A stretch of 64,000 nt of DNA from the NCBI GenBank assembly GCA_017403825.1, contig JAFRDO010000073.1:1-64000 (forward strand), written 5' to 3'. Origin of the DNA: Kiritimatiellia bacterium. Lineage in GTDB: Bacteria; Verrucomicrobiota; Kiritimatiellia; RFP12; UBA1067. The notes beneath the pieces were generated by a model. The model was not told the origin of the DNA. It searched no databases and saw only the letters and a list, made by a program, of their open reading frames with translations. Positions 26,964-35,959 of this stretch are shown one piece after another (within the stretch, counting starts at the first letter, position 1; every line of letters begins with the position of its first letter). The position numbers and the translations under genes were made by a program.

Positions 26964-29189
26964 ATGAAAAACAAACATGCAATAGGCATTGCCGCCATGA
27001 TGATGGCGGTGACCGTTACGGCGAAACCGTTTGAGGTTTTGGTCCCGGTCGATTGGTCTGGAGAGCCGCCAGAGAAGCATGTTATGGAACTGCGGCGCAT
27101 GCACGACGAGTTCGGCATCAGGAAATTCGTTCTCATCGGACCGTGGAACAAGCGGTATTCATGCGAAGCCGATGTTGCGGCCTACGCGAAGACAGGGCGT
27201 GACATCGCCTACGCGAAGAAGGCCCTTGCCGACCTCAAGGATGTCGAAATCGGATGGTGGCTTGCGCCTTCGATAGGGGCATCCCGCGATTTCCCAGGAC
27301 AGCGTATGATGGATTGCGACGGTAACGTGACGTATGCTTCCTGTCCGTTGTCGCGCGAGTTCACCGACGCTCTTTGCGCGAGGATCGAGGCGTGCTTGCG
27401 CGAGGCGCGGCCAACCGTGATGTTCGTGGAAGACGACTACACCCTTGCGAACCACGGCGGCATGAACAGCATGAAGGGGTGCTTCTGTCCGCTGCATTTG
27501 GCCGAATTCGCCCGTCGCACGGGGCGAAGCCTTTCGGCGAAGGAGATCGCTGCAATGTTCCGCGCGCCGACATCAGAGAACGCACGGGAGCGGAGGGCGT
27601 TCGCGGAGCTTTCGCGCGATTCGCTCGCACAGCTTGCCGCCGAAATCCGCAAGACGATTGACAAAGTCGATCCGGCGATCCGCGTGTGCATCTGCCAGAG
27701 CGGCTACGTGGATGTTGACGGCGCTTCGACGGAGGCGGTGGCGAGGGCGTTTGCCGGGCGTACGCAGCCGATGATTCGTGTCTGCGGGGCGGGCTATTTC
27801 GAAGAGACCCCAGCTAGGATTCCCAGGATCGTGGCCCATGCGATATGGAGCGCGCAGCATTTCGGACCCGACATCGAGATCATCCACGAGACCGACCCCT
27901 ATCCCCACACGCGCTTCTACAATTCGTCGCTCTTTCTCGTTTCTGAGCTGGCGGGCGCTGTCATGGGCGGTGCGAGCGGAACGTATTACTACTGCACGCA
28001 GTATGTTGACGATCCGATGGGCGATCCCGGCTATGCGCTCAGGCTGAACGAATACAGGAAGCGTTTCGAGATCGTGCGCGACATGCGCGCCGCAATGAAG
28101 CCTTGCGGCATCAACGTAGTCTACGATCCCGCCGAAGTGTACATGTACCGCGTGTCGGAGAGAGGCAATCCGTTCGGAACGCTTCCCGGTGGCGCCCACT
28201 TCATCTCCAAGTTCGGTTTCCCGATGCAGACCACATCCGATGCGGCGGCAAGCGTCCTGTTCGGAACGGCCCCCAACGGACTTTCGGACGAGGCCATCGC
28301 CAAGCTACTTGAAGGAGGCGTGCTGATAGACGCAGAGGCGGCGGTTCTGCTCACCAAGAGGGGATTTGCCGACCTCATGGGCTGCACGGCGGAAGAGATG
28401 CCGGAGGATCTGCTCCATAACTACGAAATGATACTTCCTGCCGCCGGATGCAAGCAACGCGGCAAAAAGCTGTACAACCGCAAGATCGTATCAAAGCCCA
28501 TTCTCGGCTGGACGCCCAAGAAGAGCGTGATAGCGCTCCTGAAACCCGCATCGGGGGCGGAGGAATGGTCGACGCTCTTTTCTCTGCACGGCGAGAAGGT
28601 CGCTCCCGCGACTTTGGTGTTCCGCAACGCGAAAGGCGGTACGGTGGCCGTGATCAGCCGTTCGGTCGATGCGGCTCAGGCCCATCCGTCGCTCTATTCC
28701 GAACGCAAGCAGGAGCTGTTCATGAACCTGTTCGACCGGCTTTCGGGCGGTACGCTGGATGTATGTGCGCCCTATACGCCGTCCACATGGGTCCTTGCGG
28801 CCAAGAACGACAGGGAACTTCTTGTGATGGTCGAAAACCTTGCGGGAGAACCGCGTGACGACATCGCGCTCAAGTTCTCCGGCAAGTGGTACGGCTCGCC
28901 GGTCGAGATTTTGCGCGAACAGGGCACTTGGGAGCGGATCGCCACAGCCTCTGCGCGGACGCTTCTGCCGAGATCCGAGGTGATGCCAACGGTGCCGGTG
29001 TTTCTCCGCGTTTCAGTGCCGGAGTCGATGCCGATTGCTGGGGCACGTGTGGTAGTGCCCGACGGATTCGACGGCGGCGTTCCAGAAGCTCATAGACAAC
29101 AAGGTGAGCAAGGGAAATGTGGTCATCGCCGACGGCGGCACCACATGAATTCGTATTATACGTTGAAGAGGCATGGACATGACGATTAG
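26964..29189 (+). CDS. large secreted protein, putative TIM-barrel glycosidase-like family
   Basis: 741 residues with a Sec signal (about 1-20). I do not recognise a named family with certainty. The first 430 residues read like a beta/alpha barrel: FVLIGPWNK, VEIGWWLAPSIG, VMFVEDDYTLANHGG, EIIHETDPYPHTRFY, then GTYYYCTQY. A GATase-like middle (about 440-560) and beta-rich C-terminus follow, reminiscent of GH42-type layouts, with acidic residues in VEDD and HETD as candidate catalytic sites. Over the last 40 residues (after VVPDGFDG, near 29070) the frame turns basic and unnatural. In the +1 frame TAAFQKLIDNKVSKG continues to a stop at 29148, so an indel is likely. It is followed by two further unusual exported or glycan genes. 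Confidence 0.6.
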   Translation: MKNKHAIGIAAMMMAVTVTAKPFEVLVPVDWSGEPPEKHVMELRRMHDEFGIRKFVLIGPWNKRYSCEADVAAYAKTGRDIAYAKKALADLKDVEIGWWLAPSIGASRDFPGQRMMDCDGNVTYASCPLSREFTDALCARIEACLREARPTVMFVEDDYTLANHGGMNSMKGCFCPLHLAEFARRTGRSLSAKEIAAMFRAPTSENARERRAFAELSRDSLAQLAAEIRKTIDKVDPAIRVCICQSGYVDVDGASTEAVARAFAGRTQPMIRVCGAGYFEETPARIPRIVAHAIWSAQHFGPDIEIIHETDPYPHTRFYNSSLFLVSELAGAVMGGASGTYYYCTQYVDDPMGDPGYALRLNEYRKRFEIVRDMRAAMKPCGINVVYDPAEVYMYRVSERGNPFGTLPGGAHFISKFGFPMQTTSDAAASVLFGTAPNGLSDEAIAKLLEGGVLIDAEAAVLLTKRGFADLMGCTAEEMPEDLLHNYEMILPAAGCKQRGKKLYNRKIVSKPILGWTPKKSVIALLKPASGAEEWSTLFSLHGEKVAPATLVFRNAKGGTVAVISRSVDAAQAHPSLYSERKQELFMNLFDRLSGGTLDVCAPYTPSTWVLAAKNDRELLVMVENLAGEPRDDIALKFSGKWYGSPVEILREQGTWERIATASARTLLPRSEVMPTVPVFLRVSVPESMPIAGARVVVPDGFDGGVPEAHRQQGEQGKCGHRRRRHHMNSYYTLKRHGHDD

Positions 29190-30453
29190 AGACGTGAATA
29201 TCGGGCGCAGGAAATTCATCGGCGGTCTTGGCGCGGGCATGGCGCTTGGACTGGCGAACCGCCTGTACGGCGCGGAGCCCGTCGCTCCTCTTGTCGGCGA
29301 GCGGTATCCGGGCTGGCGGCCCGGCGAGCTGGACATTCACTTCATTCAGACTGGCGTCGGGGAACAGACGTTCTTCATCTTTCCCGACGGGACGACCATG
29401 CTCTTCGACTGCGGCGATTTCTACTGGGAGAAGTGGGCGGACCACACCATTCCCCGCCGTCCGTCGCCCGAACGGCTGGGAGGGGAATGGGTTAGCCGCT
29501 ACGTGCAGCGGCTCATTCCGCAGCGCACCATCGACTATTTCCTCCTCTCGCACTGGCACGGCGACCACTGCGGCAACCCGAACCGCCGCCACAAGAAGCT
29601 GGCCGACGGACGCGAGGTGTGCGGCGTCGCGCTCTTCGCAGAGGACTTCGGCATACGCCACTACTTCGACCACCAGTGGCCGCGTGCCGGCGTGTACAAG
29701 TACGGCGTTGACGAATACGGGCTTAAGATGGTGAAGGAGATGATCTCGGTTCTTCAGAAGCGCTGCGGCATGGAGCCGCATTCCTTCAAAGTGGGCGCGC
29801 TCAACCAGATCGCGCTTCTGCACGACGCCGCCGGGAAGTACGCCCAGTCTTTCTCCGTTCGCAACCTCTTCGCCAATGCCGTCTATTGGGACGGGGCGGA
29901 CGGCACCATAGACTATGCGCCGGAATATATCAAGAGAAACCCGAAGACGAATGGCGGAATAGACGAGAATTCGCTCTCTGCGGGAATCCGCATCCACTAC
30001 GGACCGTTCACGGCGTATTTCGGCGGCGACATCGACTATCCGGACTTCGAGGCGCGGCTTGCGAAGATCGTCGGGCCGGTGGACGTGTGCAAGACCAACC
30101 ACCACGCCTGCCCCAGCTCGATGGGTGCGCCGTTTTGCGCGGCGGTGCGCGCGCAGGCGTACATGACGAGCGTATGGAGCCCGTCGCAGATAAACTCGGC
30201 CAATCTGCCGCACATGACCTCGCGCGAGCTGTATCCAGGTGACCGCATCGTCATGCTTGGGAATCTGCCGGAGATCCGCCGCGCGCACTATGCCGACCGC
30301 CCCTTCATGAAGGACGTCCTGCCGGTGCAGGGCCATTCCGTGTTCAAGGTGGCGCCGGGCGGCAGGACGTTCGACGCGTTCGTGCTGACGGACAGGGATG
30401 AATCGATGCGCATTCTCTATCGTCGCCGCTTTACAAGCGGGGTCACAGCCTAG
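29179..30453 (+). CDS. Tat-exported metallo-beta-lactamase-fold hydrolase
   Basis: 424 residues from ATG 29179 (426 if 29173 is used; GAAGAGG spacing favours 29179). Twin-arginine signal GRRKFIGGLGAG near the N-terminus. The MBL-fold zinc motif is HWHGDHCGN (about 125-133), with TTMLFDCGD before it, FGGDIDYPD and TNHHACPSS as later metal-ligand regions. MBL proteins hydrolyse esters, phosphodiesters, lactams or sulfates; the substrate here is unknown. Tat export suggests that it is folded with metal in the cytoplasm. It begins close to the end of the preceding secreted protein and ends 2 bases before the next gene, so an operon is likely. Confidence 0.82.
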   Translation: MTIRDVNIGRRKFIGGLGAGMALGLANRLYGAEPVAPLVGERYPGWRPGELDIHFIQTGVGEQTFFIFPDGTTMLFDCGDFYWEKWADHTIPRRPSPERLGGEWVSRYVQRLIPQRTIDYFLLSHWHGDHCGNPNRRHKKLADGREVCGVALFAEDFGIRHYFDHQWPRAGVYKYGVDEYGLKMVKEMISVLQKRCGMEPHSFKVGALNQIALLHDAAGKYAQSFSVRNLFANAVYWDGADGTIDYAPEYIKRNPKTNGGIDENSLSAGIRIHYGPFTAYFGGDIDYPDFEARLAKIVGPVDVCKTNHHACPSSMGAPFCAAVRAQAYMTSVWSPSQINSANLPHMTSRELYPGDRIVMLGNLPEIRRAHYADRPFMKDVLPVQGHSVFKVAPGGRTFDAFVLTDRDESMRILYRRRFTSGVTA

Positions 30454-30455
30454 CG

Positions 30456-31418
30456 ATGCCTGAAAATGGTTTCATCTGGGCAGGGCTTTTCCACATGGGC
30501 ACGAACATGTGGAACGACAGCGTCCCAGAATCGGGATGGGAGCCTTACGTCGGCGAATACAGGCATCTGATAGGCGCGGCGGACCATGTGCGGTTCGACG
30601 AGAAGGTCTGGCGCTCGCTTACGGCCCATATGGCCGAGGTCGGCATGAACATGGTGGTCATCGACCTTGGCGAGGCAGTCCGGTATCCGAGCCATCCGGA
30701 ACTGAGCGTGAAGGGGAGCTGGGATGCGGGGCGCCTTCGCGAGGAGCTGACGCGCCTGAGGGCCATTGGCCTTGAGCCGATTCCCAAGTTGAACTTCTCG
30801 GCCACGCATGACATTTGGCTGAAGGAATATGCGCGCAAGGTCGCCACGCCGGAATACTACAGGGTCTGTGCTGACGTGATCCGTGACGTTTGCGAAATGT
30901 TCGACAGCCCGCGGCTGATGCACCTCGGCTACGACGAAGAGTCATACGAGCACCAGAAGAGCTTCAGGCTCTGCGTAACGCGGCAGGGCGAACTGTGGTG
31001 GCATGACTTCCTGTTCCTGGCGAAGGAGGTGGAGCGGCATGGGGTGCGTCCCTGGATCTGGAGCGACTACGTGTGGCAGCACCGCGAGGAGTTCTTCAGG
31101 CGGATGCCCAGGAGCGTGATGCAGTCCAACTGGCATTACGATGGCGAATTCGACTTCTTTAAGATATCAAAGAGCCGTGCCGCGCGCATCAGGATATACG
31201 AGGACTTTGACAAGGCCGGCTTTGACCAGATTCCTACCGGATCGAACTGGGCATGCGACACGAACTTCGCTTCTACGGTCAAGTATTGCCGGCGCGTCTG
31301 CTCCCCGGAGCACCTAAAGGGCTTCCTGATGACCACCTGGCATTTCACCCTGCCGCAGTGGGAGAAGAAGAATCTCGAGGCCATAGACCAGGTAGGAGAG
31401 GTCATTAGAATGCTTTGA
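30456..31418 (+). CDS. GH20-like TIM-barrel protein, cytoplasmic
   Basis: 320 residues without a signal peptide. A complete barrel-like sequence starting NGFIWAGLFHMG, with VVIDLGEAVRYPSHPE, PIPKLNFSATHD, and LMHLGYDEESYE (about 148-159). The last resembles the H(x)GxDE catalytic block of GH20 and related hexosaminidase barrels. Later WIWSDYVW and TTWHFTLPQW complete the barrel. A retaining hexosaminidase-like activity is possible but family membership is inferred from that motif alone. It begins 2 bases after the MBL gene. A short remnant of a paralog's 5' end lies at 20149. Confidence 0.6.
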   Translation: MPENGFIWAGLFHMGTNMWNDSVPESGWEPYVGEYRHLIGAADHVRFDEKVWRSLTAHMAEVGMNMVVIDLGEAVRYPSHPELSVKGSWDAGRLREELTRLRAIGLEPIPKLNFSATHDIWLKEYARKVATPEYYRVCADVIRDVCEMFDSPRLMHLGYDEESYEHQKSFRLCVTRQGELWWHDFLFLAKEVERHGVRPWIWSDYVWQHREEFFRRMPRSVMQSNWHYDGEFDFFKISKSRAARIRIYEDFDKAGFDQIPTGSNWACDTNFASTVKYCRRVCSPEHLKGFLMTTWHFTLPQWEKKNLEAIDQVGEVIRML

Positions 31419-31461
31419 CAAATTATACGGTGTAACAACTTCATGGTTGATAAAGATTCAT

Positions 31462-31478
31462 TATAATGAATATTCATT
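31462..31478 (+). promoter_or_regulatory. hip operator palindrome overlapping a -10 element
   Basis: AATGAATATTCATT (31465-31478) is a perfect 14-bp palindrome overlapping TATAAT (31462-31467). It lies 18 bases before the hipB ATG. A HipB-type repressor bound here would block the promoter, matching the autoregulation known for hip operons. The binding itself is inference. Confidence 0.6.
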
Positions 31479-31496
31479 GCAATTCCCTGTTGCGTC

Positions 31497-31724
31497 ATGG
31501 CAAAAAAAAGAGTATTATTCACTCTGATGAACAAAAAAGAAATAGGAATGGCAATAGTCGAACGGCGTGATACGCTTGACATAACGCAGGCGCGGCTAGC
31601 AAAGTTGAGCGGGGTGTCGGTGCATACTCTTTCCAACCTTGAAACTGGCGAGGGCAACGTTACTCTTGATACGCTTTTGAAGGTTGCGGGAACGGTAGGC
31701 TTCAAAGTTAGGATCGGCGTATGA
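31497..31724 (+). CDS. hipB: HipB-like XRE-family antitoxin/repressor
   Basis: 75 residues with one helix-turn-helix of the XRE/Cro type (about 17-65; RRDTLDITQARLAKLSGVSVHTLSNLETG). An alternative start at 31527 would give 65 residues; neither has a clear Shine-Dalgarno. HipB proteins bind operator palindromes and the HipA-type toxin. Its TGA overlaps the ATG of the next gene by 4 bases. Together with the two following genes it forms a three-gene hipBST-type toxin-antitoxin locus. Confidence 0.88.
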   Translation: MAKKRVLFTLMNKKEIGMAIVERRDTLDITQARLAKLSGVSVHTLSNLETGEGNVTLDTLLKVAGTVGFKVRIGV

Positions 31725-32035
31725 AGAGCGGAACCGTCTATTATCGTGACACACCGGCCGGCGTTCTTGTCAAGGACGACGACGGGTATCTCTTCCGCTA
31801 CGATCCGACTTATTTTGTCGATCCGTCTATGCCGGACGTGTCCGCCACGCTTCCCAAGACGCAGCGCGAGTACCGTTCGCGCACGTTGTTCCCATTCTTC
31901 TTCGGGCTTCTTGCGGAAGGTGCGCAGAAGGATCGCCAGTGCCGCGAACTGCACATCGACGAAAACGACCATTTCACGCGGCTACTAGAAACGAGCGCCT
32001 ACGGTGCGATAGGAGCGGTGTATGTCAAGGCTTGA
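31721..32035 (+). CDS. hipS: HipS-like protein (HipA N-terminal subdomain as a separate gene)
   Basis: 104 residues matching only the N-terminal subdomain of HipA kinases: GVLVKDDDGYLFRYDP, SATLPKTQREYRSRTLFPFF, GLLAEGAQKDR and a C-terminal LLETSAYGAIGAVYV. In the E. coli O127 HipBST system the same subdomain is split off and acts as antitoxin to HipT; this is established for that system and inferred here. It overlaps hipT by 14 bases, so the two parts were likely once one hipA-type gene or are coupled for stoichiometry. Confidence 0.85.
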   Translation: MKSGTVYYRDTPAGVLVKDDDGYLFRYDPTYFVDPSMPDVSATLPKTQREYRSRTLFPFFFGLLAEGAQKDRQCRELHIDENDHFTRLLETSAYGAIGAVYVKA

Positions 32036-32912
32036 CTTCTCCGTCTCCGACCTGAATCTCCCTGCGATTCGCGACAAGACGCGCAGGGCGTCCGTTTCCG
32101 GCGTTCAGGACAAGGTGCAGCTCAAGCGCGTGCGCGGCAAGTACATCGTTGTCGATTCTGGCGGTGACTACATCTTGAAGCCCGTCCCGCGCAATACGTC
32201 CGCGGAACTTGCGGCGGACATTCCGGCAAACGAGGCGATTACGATGGATATCGCGGGGCGTCTTTTCGGAATCAGGGTCGCGGAACACGAGTTAGTTGAG
32301 ATGAAGGATGGCGAGAAGGCATATCTTACACGGCGTTTTGACAGGCGAGGCGGCGAGCGCATCCAGCAGGAGGACTTCTGCCAGCTTGCGGGCCGCTCGC
32401 CAGAGACACATGGAGAGAACTACAAGTACGACGCGAGCTATGAGGAGCTTGCGGAACTCGTACGGCGGTTCTGTCCTGCTGCCGCGGTGGAGAATCCGAA
32501 GGTGTTTTTCATCATCCTGTTCAACTATGTTTTCGCGAATGGCGATGCGCATCTCAAGAATTTCTCGCTCTACCGAAGCGTGCAGGGCGACTATGTCTTG
32601 ACGCCGGCCTACGATCTCTTGAACACTTCTGTGCATTTCCCAGGCGAACCTACCGCGACCGGACTTGACTTCTTTGCCGACGGACGTTTTACGGCGGCGT
32701 ACGAAACGCTTGGATTCTACTCGTCCGCCGACTTCATCGAGCTTGGACGGGTCTTTGGCGTTGCGGAGGCCGAGGTGCGTGGGCAGATTGCCATGTTTGC
32801 CGAGCGTCGCGATGCCGTGGAAAAAATGCTCGCGGAGTCTGTACTCTCCGACGAGGCCAAGTCGCGCTACCTATTCCGCTTCCATGATCGACTGCGGGCA
32901 ATTGCGCAATAA
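32022..32912 (+). CDS. hipT: HipT-like serine/threonine kinase toxin
   Basis: 296 residues comprising the HipA-type kinase core without the N-terminal subdomain. The Gly-rich loop reads ASVSGVQDKVQLK with Ser24 and Ser26 spaced as the two regulatory autophosphorylation serines of E. coli HipT (S-x-S-G-x-Q). Catalytic parts are NGDAHLKNFSL (Asp and Asn) and the metal-binding AYDLLN. The known HipT phosphorylates tryptophanyl-tRNA synthetase; the target here is unknown. The length agrees with HipT and not with the roughly 430-residue HipA. No gene follows in this operon; wecB has its own promoter. Confidence 0.88.
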   Translation: MSRLDFSVSDLNLPAIRDKTRRASVSGVQDKVQLKRVRGKYIVVDSGGDYILKPVPRNTSAELAADIPANEAITMDIAGRLFGIRVAEHELVEMKDGEKAYLTRRFDRRGGERIQQEDFCQLAGRSPETHGENYKYDASYEELAELVRRFCPAAAVENPKVFFIILFNYVFANGDAHLKNFSLYRSVQGDYVLTPAYDLLNTSVHFPGEPTATGLDFFADGRFTAAYETLGFYSSADFIELGRVFGVAEAEVRGQIAMFAERRDAVEKMLAESVLSDEAKSRYLFRFHDRLRAIAQ

Positions 32913-33076
32913 CCGCAGTTCGCAATGGCCATGAAGAAATCAGACTTTGCGAAATGGCGCCAGTGTTTTCATGGAAAATCAGTAAATGCCAGGCGATTCT
33001 TTGTCCGCATTGCGGAAAAGAAGTCGAGACCGAACGCCCCCGCATACCACTTGCAACACACGGGCGCATGAATTTT

Positions 33077-33085
33077 TGATATAAT
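33077..33085 (+). promoter_or_regulatory. extended -10 promoter for wecB, probably leaderless
   Basis: TGATATAAT ends 7 bases before the wecB ATG (33093). A transcript starting at the usual distance would begin at or next to the A of the ATG, leaving no room for a ribosome site. Confidence 0.65.
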
Positions 33086-33092
33086 ATATGCA

Positions 33093-34268
33093 ATGGGTTA
33101 CACAAGTATTCTGACTGTGTTTGGCACAAGGCCTGAAGCCATAAAAATGGCTCCGGTCGTAAAGGCTTTGCGCAGGTTTGCGCCGTCTGGCGCAGTTGTC
33201 AAGACATGTGTGACTGCGCAACATCGCCAGATGCTCGATCAGGTGATGGAAACGTTCGGCCTGAAGGCAGATTACGATCTTGACGTCATGTCGCCAAACC
33301 AGACGCTCGGCGACGTGACGTGCAAGGTCCTCAAGGGGATGGACGGAGTGCTGCAGGCCTTCAACCCCGACCTAGTCCTCGTCCAGGGAGACACCACCAC
33401 GGTGATGGCGACGGCCCTCGCGGCGTTCTACCGCAGAATCGACGTCGGGCACGTGGAGGCGGGGCTTCGCACCGGCGACATATATTCGCCGTGGCCGGAG
33501 GAGATGAACCGCCTCGTCGCCGGCAACGTGGCCAGGTTCCATTTCGCGCCGACGGCAAGGGCGAAGGAAAACCTGCTTAGGGAAAACAAGCAGTCCGCGA
33601 ACATATTCGTAACTGGCAACACGGTAATCGACGCGCTGCACGACGCCTGCTCCATCATAGACTCCGACCCTTCGCTCAAGGCGCGGCTGGGTGCGCGCTT
33701 CCCCTTTCTCGACGACGGGAAGAAGCTGATTCTTGTCACCGGGCACCGCCGCGAAAACTTCGGCGGAGGGTTCATTTCCATCTGCAATTCCATAGCAAAG
33801 ATCGCCGAGCGTGCCGACGTCCAGTTCGTGTACCCTGTGCACATGAACCCGAACGTGCGGAAACCGGTCAACGATATTCTTGCCGACAAAGGCAACGTAT
33901 TTCTGATTGAACCCCTTGACTACCTTTCGTTCCTGTATCTGATGCGCAGGGCGTATCTGGTCCTCACCGATTCCGGCGGCGTCCAGGAGGAGGCTCCTTC
34001 CCTCGGCAAGCCCGTCGTCGTGATGCGCGACACAACGGAGCGTCCGGAAGCGGTTGACGCCGGAGCGGTCGTGCTTGCCGGGACGGACGAGGAGAAGATC
34101 GTCGGCAGCGTGATGCGACTCCTCGACGACAGCGGCTTCTACTCGCAGATGTCCGAGGCCGTGAATCCGTATGGCGACGGCCTTGCGGCCGAGAGGATCG
34201 CAAAGATTGTGTTCGGGATTCCTTGGGGCGGCGATTTCGACGCCGGTCAGGCAAGGCGGAAGGCATAG
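33093..34268 (+). CDS. wecB: UDP-N-acetylglucosamine 2-epimerase (non-hydrolysing)
   Basis: 391 residues. Converts UDP-GlcNAc to UDP-ManNAc in the cytoplasm. Family blocks: [100 protein letters not shown]. These catalytic and UDP-binding residues are intact. The start is fixed because homology begins at residue 5 and the promoter lies just upstream. It opens the glycan cluster and, with wecC, should supply UDP-ManNAcA. The next gene starts 5 bases later. Confidence 0.96.
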   Translation: MGYTSILTVFGTRPEAIKMAPVVKALRRFAPSGAVVKTCVTAQHRQMLDQVMETFGLKADYDLDVMSPNQTLGDVTCKVLKGMDGVLQAFNPDLVLVQGDTTTVMATALAAFYRRIDVGHVEAGLRTGDIYSPWPEEMNRLVAGNVARFHFAPTARAKENLLRENKQSANIFVTGNTVIDALHDACSIIDSDPSLKARLGARFPFLDDGKKLILVTGHRRENFGGGFISICNSIAKIAERADVQFVYPVHMNPNVRKPVNDILADKGNVFLIEPLDYLSFLYLMRRAYLVLTDSGGVQEEAPSLGKPVVVMRDTTERPEAVDAGAVVLAGTDEEKIVGSVMRLLDDSGFYSQMSEAVNPYGDGLAAERIAKIVFGIPWGGDFDAGQARRKA

Positions 34269-34273
34269 GCCAG

Positions 34274-35959
34274 ATGTCGCAGTCGCAGAACGGGAGAAGT
34301 CGGCGTTTTGACGTTCGCATAGGCGTTATCTGCGATACATTTTTCTATGAATCGGTATGCTCGGCAGCCGACTTCGTCTACATACCCCCGGACAAGGCGA
34401 CCTGGGCCGACGTGAAGGGCATTGAGGTCCTTCTCGTCGTATCGACATGGCAAGGTCTCAACGGCAATGAATGGGTCGGTTTCGCCACTGCCGGAACCGA
34501 GCGCCGCGCATGCGTCATGCGCCTCATAGCAGAATGCAGGGCGAACGGCGTAAAGGCCGTTTTCTACTCCAAGGAGGACCCGCCGAACTTCGCAAGGTTC
34601 ACGGAGATCGCATCGGCGTGCGAATTCGTGTTCACCTCGTGCGAGGAAATGATTCCGAAGTACAGGGAGCTGTGCGGGCACGACCGCGTGTGGACGATGC
34701 CGTTCTGCGTGTGTGACTCCATTGAATACTCCGGATGCCGCCGCGATGCGGGCGTCGACGGCAAGGTAATCTTCTCGGGTTCGTGGAGAAAAAAGTATCC
34801 GAAGCGCTGCGCGCATCTCCGCATGCTCTTCAAGGGTGCGCTCAAGGCCGGGTTCCCGATGGACATATACGACCGAAACTCCTGCCGTGGCAAGTCAAAA
34901 TACATGTACCCCAGGAAATTCAGGGAGTTCGTGCGCCCCGCCGTCGAGCACAAGGACCTCCAGAAGATCCACGAAGCGGCCAAATGGGCGATAAACATCA
35001 ACACTGTCACTTCGAGCGCGACGATGTTCGCGTATCGTGTGTACGAGCTTCTTGCCGCTGGCGTCAACGTGGTCTCGAACTACAGCTACGGCATGCACAG
35101 GCTTTTCCCGTCCGTATCGATAGCATATTCGGCGAGGATCGCCGCCGACATAATGGGACGGACGCCCGATGGCGTCCTTGAGCTTCAGCGGATCGTCGGC
35201 CGGCGCGACGTGATGACCGGGTACTCGGCAAGCAAGGTTCTCGGCGAGCTGCTCGGGCGCATTGGCCTGCCGCAGTCTGCCGCCGGAACTCCAGAGGCGC
35301 CGGAGTTGCCTTCCCTGCCATCCCCGTCGGAGCCCCTTTACGGCGACTGCCACGTGAAGATTTCGCCGAAGCGCAGGCTCAGGGTCGCGATCTCGGTCGG
35401 TTCTGACTGGCGCGGGCTTGTCCTTGCAACCGTTCCCTCGCTCCTGAGGTGCGAGAGGTTCGGCAAGTTCGACATTGCGTTGCGCGGAATTGCCGACGAC
35501 AATCCCCAGGCTCGCGCCTTCGCCGAATGGCTCGCACGCGATTTCGCCAACATTCACATCGAGGAAGGCAGCACCGAGAGGTCCAAGGGTGCGGTGTTGC
35601 TTGCCGCTGGAGACGAAGTGTTTGCGACTGCATTCGATGAATTCGCGGCGCTGGCGGAGAGGCGGATCCTGTCGTCCGTCACCGCTCCAGAGATACTGTG
35701 CGGCAGAACCCTGCGATTCCGCAGGAACGGAGTGCGCGTCGGATCGCGCTATGCGTGGCGGGTGCGGAATGTGGAGATCCCGGTGCTGTGCCACTATGGC
35801 GACTTCGGCGACGACGTCGGGGAGAAATATCCGCCTAAACGGAAGAAATCCACCTCCGCCCTCCAGAGGGCGGTTGCGTGCTACCGGGACAATGGGTTGG
35901 CAAAGACGTTTCGCAGAGTGCTTCTCGGCAAATGTGAGAAAGGAACAGGGAAAAAATGA
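34274..35959 (+). CDS. CgeB-like glycosyltransferase with C-terminal sugar-transferase-like domain
   Basis: 561 residues. Residues about 10-335 form a CgeB/GT4-like domain (VRIGVICDTFFYESV; FYSKEDPPNFARF; VFTSCEEMIPKYRELCGHDRV; VIFSGSWRKKYPKRC; YRVYELLAAGVNVVSNYS). The same domain forms residues about 810-1130 of the large transferase at 38861, with long shared blocks such as VFYSKEDPPN and FVFTSCEE, so the two are paralogous. Residues about 380-540 look like a reduced GT2-like domain (VAISVGSDWRGLVLATVPSLLRC). Donor and acceptor sugars are unknown. It overlaps wecC by 4 bases (ATGA). Confidence 0.75.
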   Translation: MSQSQNGRSRRFDVRIGVICDTFFYESVCSAADFVYIPPDKATWADVKGIEVLLVVSTWQGLNGNEWVGFATAGTERRACVMRLIAECRANGVKAVFYSKEDPPNFARFTEIASACEFVFTSCEEMIPKYRELCGHDRVWTMPFCVCDSIEYSGCRRDAGVDGKVIFSGSWRKKYPKRCAHLRMLFKGALKAGFPMDIYDRNSCRGKSKYMYPRKFREFVRPAVEHKDLQKIHEAAKWAININTVTSSATMFAYRVYELLAAGVNVVSNYSYGMHRLFPSVSIAYSARIAADIMGRTPDGVLELQRIVGRRDVMTGYSASKVLGELLGRIGLPQSAAGTPEAPELPSLPSPSEPLYGDCHVKISPKRRLRVAISVGSDWRGLVLATVPSLLRCERFGKFDIALRGIADDNPQARAFAEWLARDFANIHIEEGSTERSKGAVLLAAGDEVFATAFDEFAALAERRILSSVTAPEILCGRTLRFRRNGVRVGSRYAWRVRNVEIPVLCHYGDFGDDVGEKYPPKRKKSTSALQRAVACYRDNGLAKTFRRVLLGKCEKGTGKK

